DNA from: Pseudoxanthomonas sp.
Lineage (GTDB): Bacteria; Pseudomonadota; Gammaproteobacteria; Xanthomonadales; Xanthomonadaceae
DNA length: 7,356 nucleotides
Assembly: GCA_026785795.1 (NCBI GenBank)
Contig: JAJAZJ010000001.1
Location: 1 to 7,356, forward strand
Direction: 5' to 3'
The position numbers and the translations under genes were made by a program. This document shows positions 6,290 through 7,356 of the stretch, in pieces. The notes under the pieces were generated by a model. It saw only the letters and a program-made list of their open reading frames with translations. It did no database searches and was not told the DNA's origin. How positions within the stretch are numbered: the stretch's first letter is position 1; every line of letters starts with the position of its first letter.

Positions 6290-7231
6290 TCAGTTGGACG
6301 CCGTGCCGGGTATGGCAGTGGCGCCCTTTCCGCAATACTTCTCATAGAACTGCATGGCCTGCGGCATCCACTGCTGCAGCTGCTGGATGCGGTTGGCCGG
6401 ATCAGGATGGGTCGACGCGAATTCAGGCGGGCGCTGGCCACCGCCCAACTTGCCCATGCGCTCCCACAGCGGGATCGCCTCCTGCGGGTTGAAACAGGCG
6501 GCCGCGGCCAGCATCAGGCCCACCTTGTCGGCCTGGCTTTCGTGGCTGCGCCCGTAAGGCAGCACCAGTCCGTACTGCATGCCGGCGCCGATGGCCGACA
6601 TCACCGACGGATCCACCCCCGCAACGCCCACGGCCATCTGGCCCATCTGCACCAGCTTCTGCTGGGCCATGCGCTGTGCACCGTGCCGCTGCAGCGCATG
6701 GGCGATCTCGTGGCCCATCACCACACCCATTGCATCGGCGTTCTGGGTCACCGGGATCAGGCCGGTGTACACGGCGATCTTGCCGCCTGGCAGGCAGAAC
6801 GCATTGGCTTCATCGGACTGGATGACGTTCACGTCCCACTGGTAGCTGCTCAGGTCCGGCGCAGGCTGGTTGTTCATCGCGGCCAGGTCGGCGGCTACCT
6901 GCGGCACCCGCGCCACCAGGCGCTGCGCAATCTGCCGGATCTGCTGGCTGGTCGGGTGGTCAGGTGGCAGCAGGGCGCCCTGTGACTGGGCCTCGCCCAG
7001 CACCTGCTGGTAGGCCTGCGCTCCGAGCTGGGATTCCTCCGCCGGCGTTGCACCGTAGCGTGCGTCCTCGCCGGTGTACGGGTCGGTCTCCCTGCTGCCG
7101 AACCAGCTGAACGCGGCATAGCCGGCGAACAGCAGCAGGATCCACCAGCGCACGTTGCCCAGCAGTCCGCGCCGCGCAGGCGCTGGCTGACGTGCCTGCT
7201 GCCCACCGCGACCGAATGGATCGTTGCTCAT
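6290..7231 (-). CDS. Membrane-anchored M48C metallopeptidase (LoiP/Oma1-like)
   Basis: The product has 313 residues. A basic, disordered-looking N-terminus (1-28, ending in ARRGLLGNVR) precedes one hydrophobic segment (about 29-46), so the positive-inside rule predicts a signal-anchor with the enzyme in the periplasm. There is no lipobox, unlike E. coli LoiP and YcaL. The peptidase domain follows: NAFCLPGGKIAVYTGLI (143-159), zinc-binding HEIAH at 174-178, third ligand Glu231 in the HESQAD motif (230-235), and FASTHPDPANRI (271-282), the conserved distal M48C motif. Cysteines are at 146, 246 and 300. The start has AAGGAAA eight bases upstream and follows the stop of the upstream FGE-family gene by 13 bases, so the two are probably cotranscribed. 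Likely role: cleavage of misfolded or damaged envelope proteins. Family and catalytic site are clear; the substrate is unknown. Confidence 0.93.
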   Translation of the reverse strand: MSNDPFGRGGQQARQPAPARRGLLGNVRWWILLLFAGYAAFSWFGSRETDPYTGEDARYGATPAEESQLGAQAYQQVLGEAQSQGALLPPDHPTSQQIRQIAQRLVARVPQVAADLAAMNNQPAPDLSSYQWDVNVIQSDEANAFCLPGGKIAVYTGLIPVTQNADAMGVVMGHEIAHALQRHGAQRMAQQKLVQMGQMAVGVAGVDPSVMSAIGAGMQYGLVLPYGRSHESQADKVGLMLAAAACFNPQEAIPLWERMGKLGGGQRPPEFASTHPDPANRIQQLQQWMPQAMQFYEKYCGKGATAIPGTASN

Positions 7232-7244
7232 ATCCGTTTCCTTA

Positions 7245-7356
7245 TCAAATACCGCGCACCACGCGGAAGCCTACCCGCGCATTGGTCATGTCCGAATCCG
7301 AAGCTGCACGCCACGCCGCGCGCGCCTGTTCCGGGGAACTGGCCCAGGAACCGCCA
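7245..7356 (-). CDS. Formylglycine-generating-enzyme family (SUMF1/FGE-sulfatase) protein, C-terminal end only
   Basis: The last 36 codons plus stop are visible; the rest lies beyond the right edge. The frame begins GGSWASS and ends TNARVGFRVVRGI. GGSW followed about 25 residues later by GFRVVR is the characteristic C-terminal signature of the FGE-sulfatase domain, which ends these proteins. Members include formylglycine-generating enzymes, EgtB/PvdO-like non-haem iron enzymes and many substrate-binding variants without catalysis; this tail cannot tell them apart. Only 13 bases separate its stop from the M48 peptidase start, indicating an operon in which this gene is upstream. Confidence 0.85.
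   Translation of the reverse strand, partial: GGSWASSPEQARAAWRAASDSDMTNARVGFRVVRGI

Noticed and set aside
6407..6985. 192-codon plus-strand frame opposite the M48 peptidase
   Set aside because: His/Arg-rich antisense shadow of a gene with an intact HExxH site.
1..7356. tRNA or rRNA genes, CRISPR arrays, insertion sequences, attachment sites, toxin-antitoxin pairs
   Set aside because: Nothing resembling these was seen. Gene content and composition look uniform and core-like, with no sign of a mobile island.

Overview
The window looks like ordinary chromosome of a gamma-proteobacterium in the Xanthomonadaceae/Lysobacteraceae (Stenotrophomonas, Xanthomonas, Pseudoxanthomonas or a close relative). 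The reasons are high GC with strongly GC-biased third codon positions, a FimX-type GGDEF-EAL protein, a GluQRS, and PHB genes (phbB, phaR) of the form seen in that family. The assignment is an inference from protein resemblance, not a database match. There are eight protein genes (two cut by the window edges) and no RNA genes, CRISPR arrays, insertion sequences or phage genes.

Left arm (1-2934): the 3' nine-tenths or more of a FimX-like c-di-GMP receptor (degenerate receiver, PAS, degenerate GGDEF, degenerate EAL) runs rightwards. It converges with htpX, an inner-membrane M48 protease on the minus strand. A bulged hairpin lies in the 37-base gap between them.

Centre (2935-6268): a divergent intergenic region with a strong dyad separates htpX from a rightward series: gluQRS (tRNA-Asp modification), phbB1 (acetoacetyl-CoA reductase), phaR (PHB-responsive repressor) and phbB2 (a second reductase of the same length). 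gluQRS and phbB1 are 45 bases apart. A 201-base gap with hairpins and a TGC-rich cluster precedes phaR. A textbook intrinsic terminator sits between phaR and phbB2, leaving only 27 bases before the phbB2 start. The two reductases share catalytic residues at identical positions and about half their residues. They share none in residues 31-50, the part that sets NADPH versus NADH preference. PHB synthase and beta-ketothiolase are not in the window.

Right arm (6290-7356): on the minus strand, the tail of a formylglycine-generating-enzyme-family (SUMF1/FGE-sulfatase) protein is followed after 13 bases by a membrane-anchored M48C (LoiP/Oma1-like) metallopeptidase. They probably form an operon that converges on phbB2.

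I see no obviously new system here. The points most worth a second look are the reductase pair flanking phaR with its predicted cofactor split, the terminator before phbB2, the TGC-rich candidate PhaR operator, the catalytically degenerate FimX, and the altered zinc site in GluQRS.
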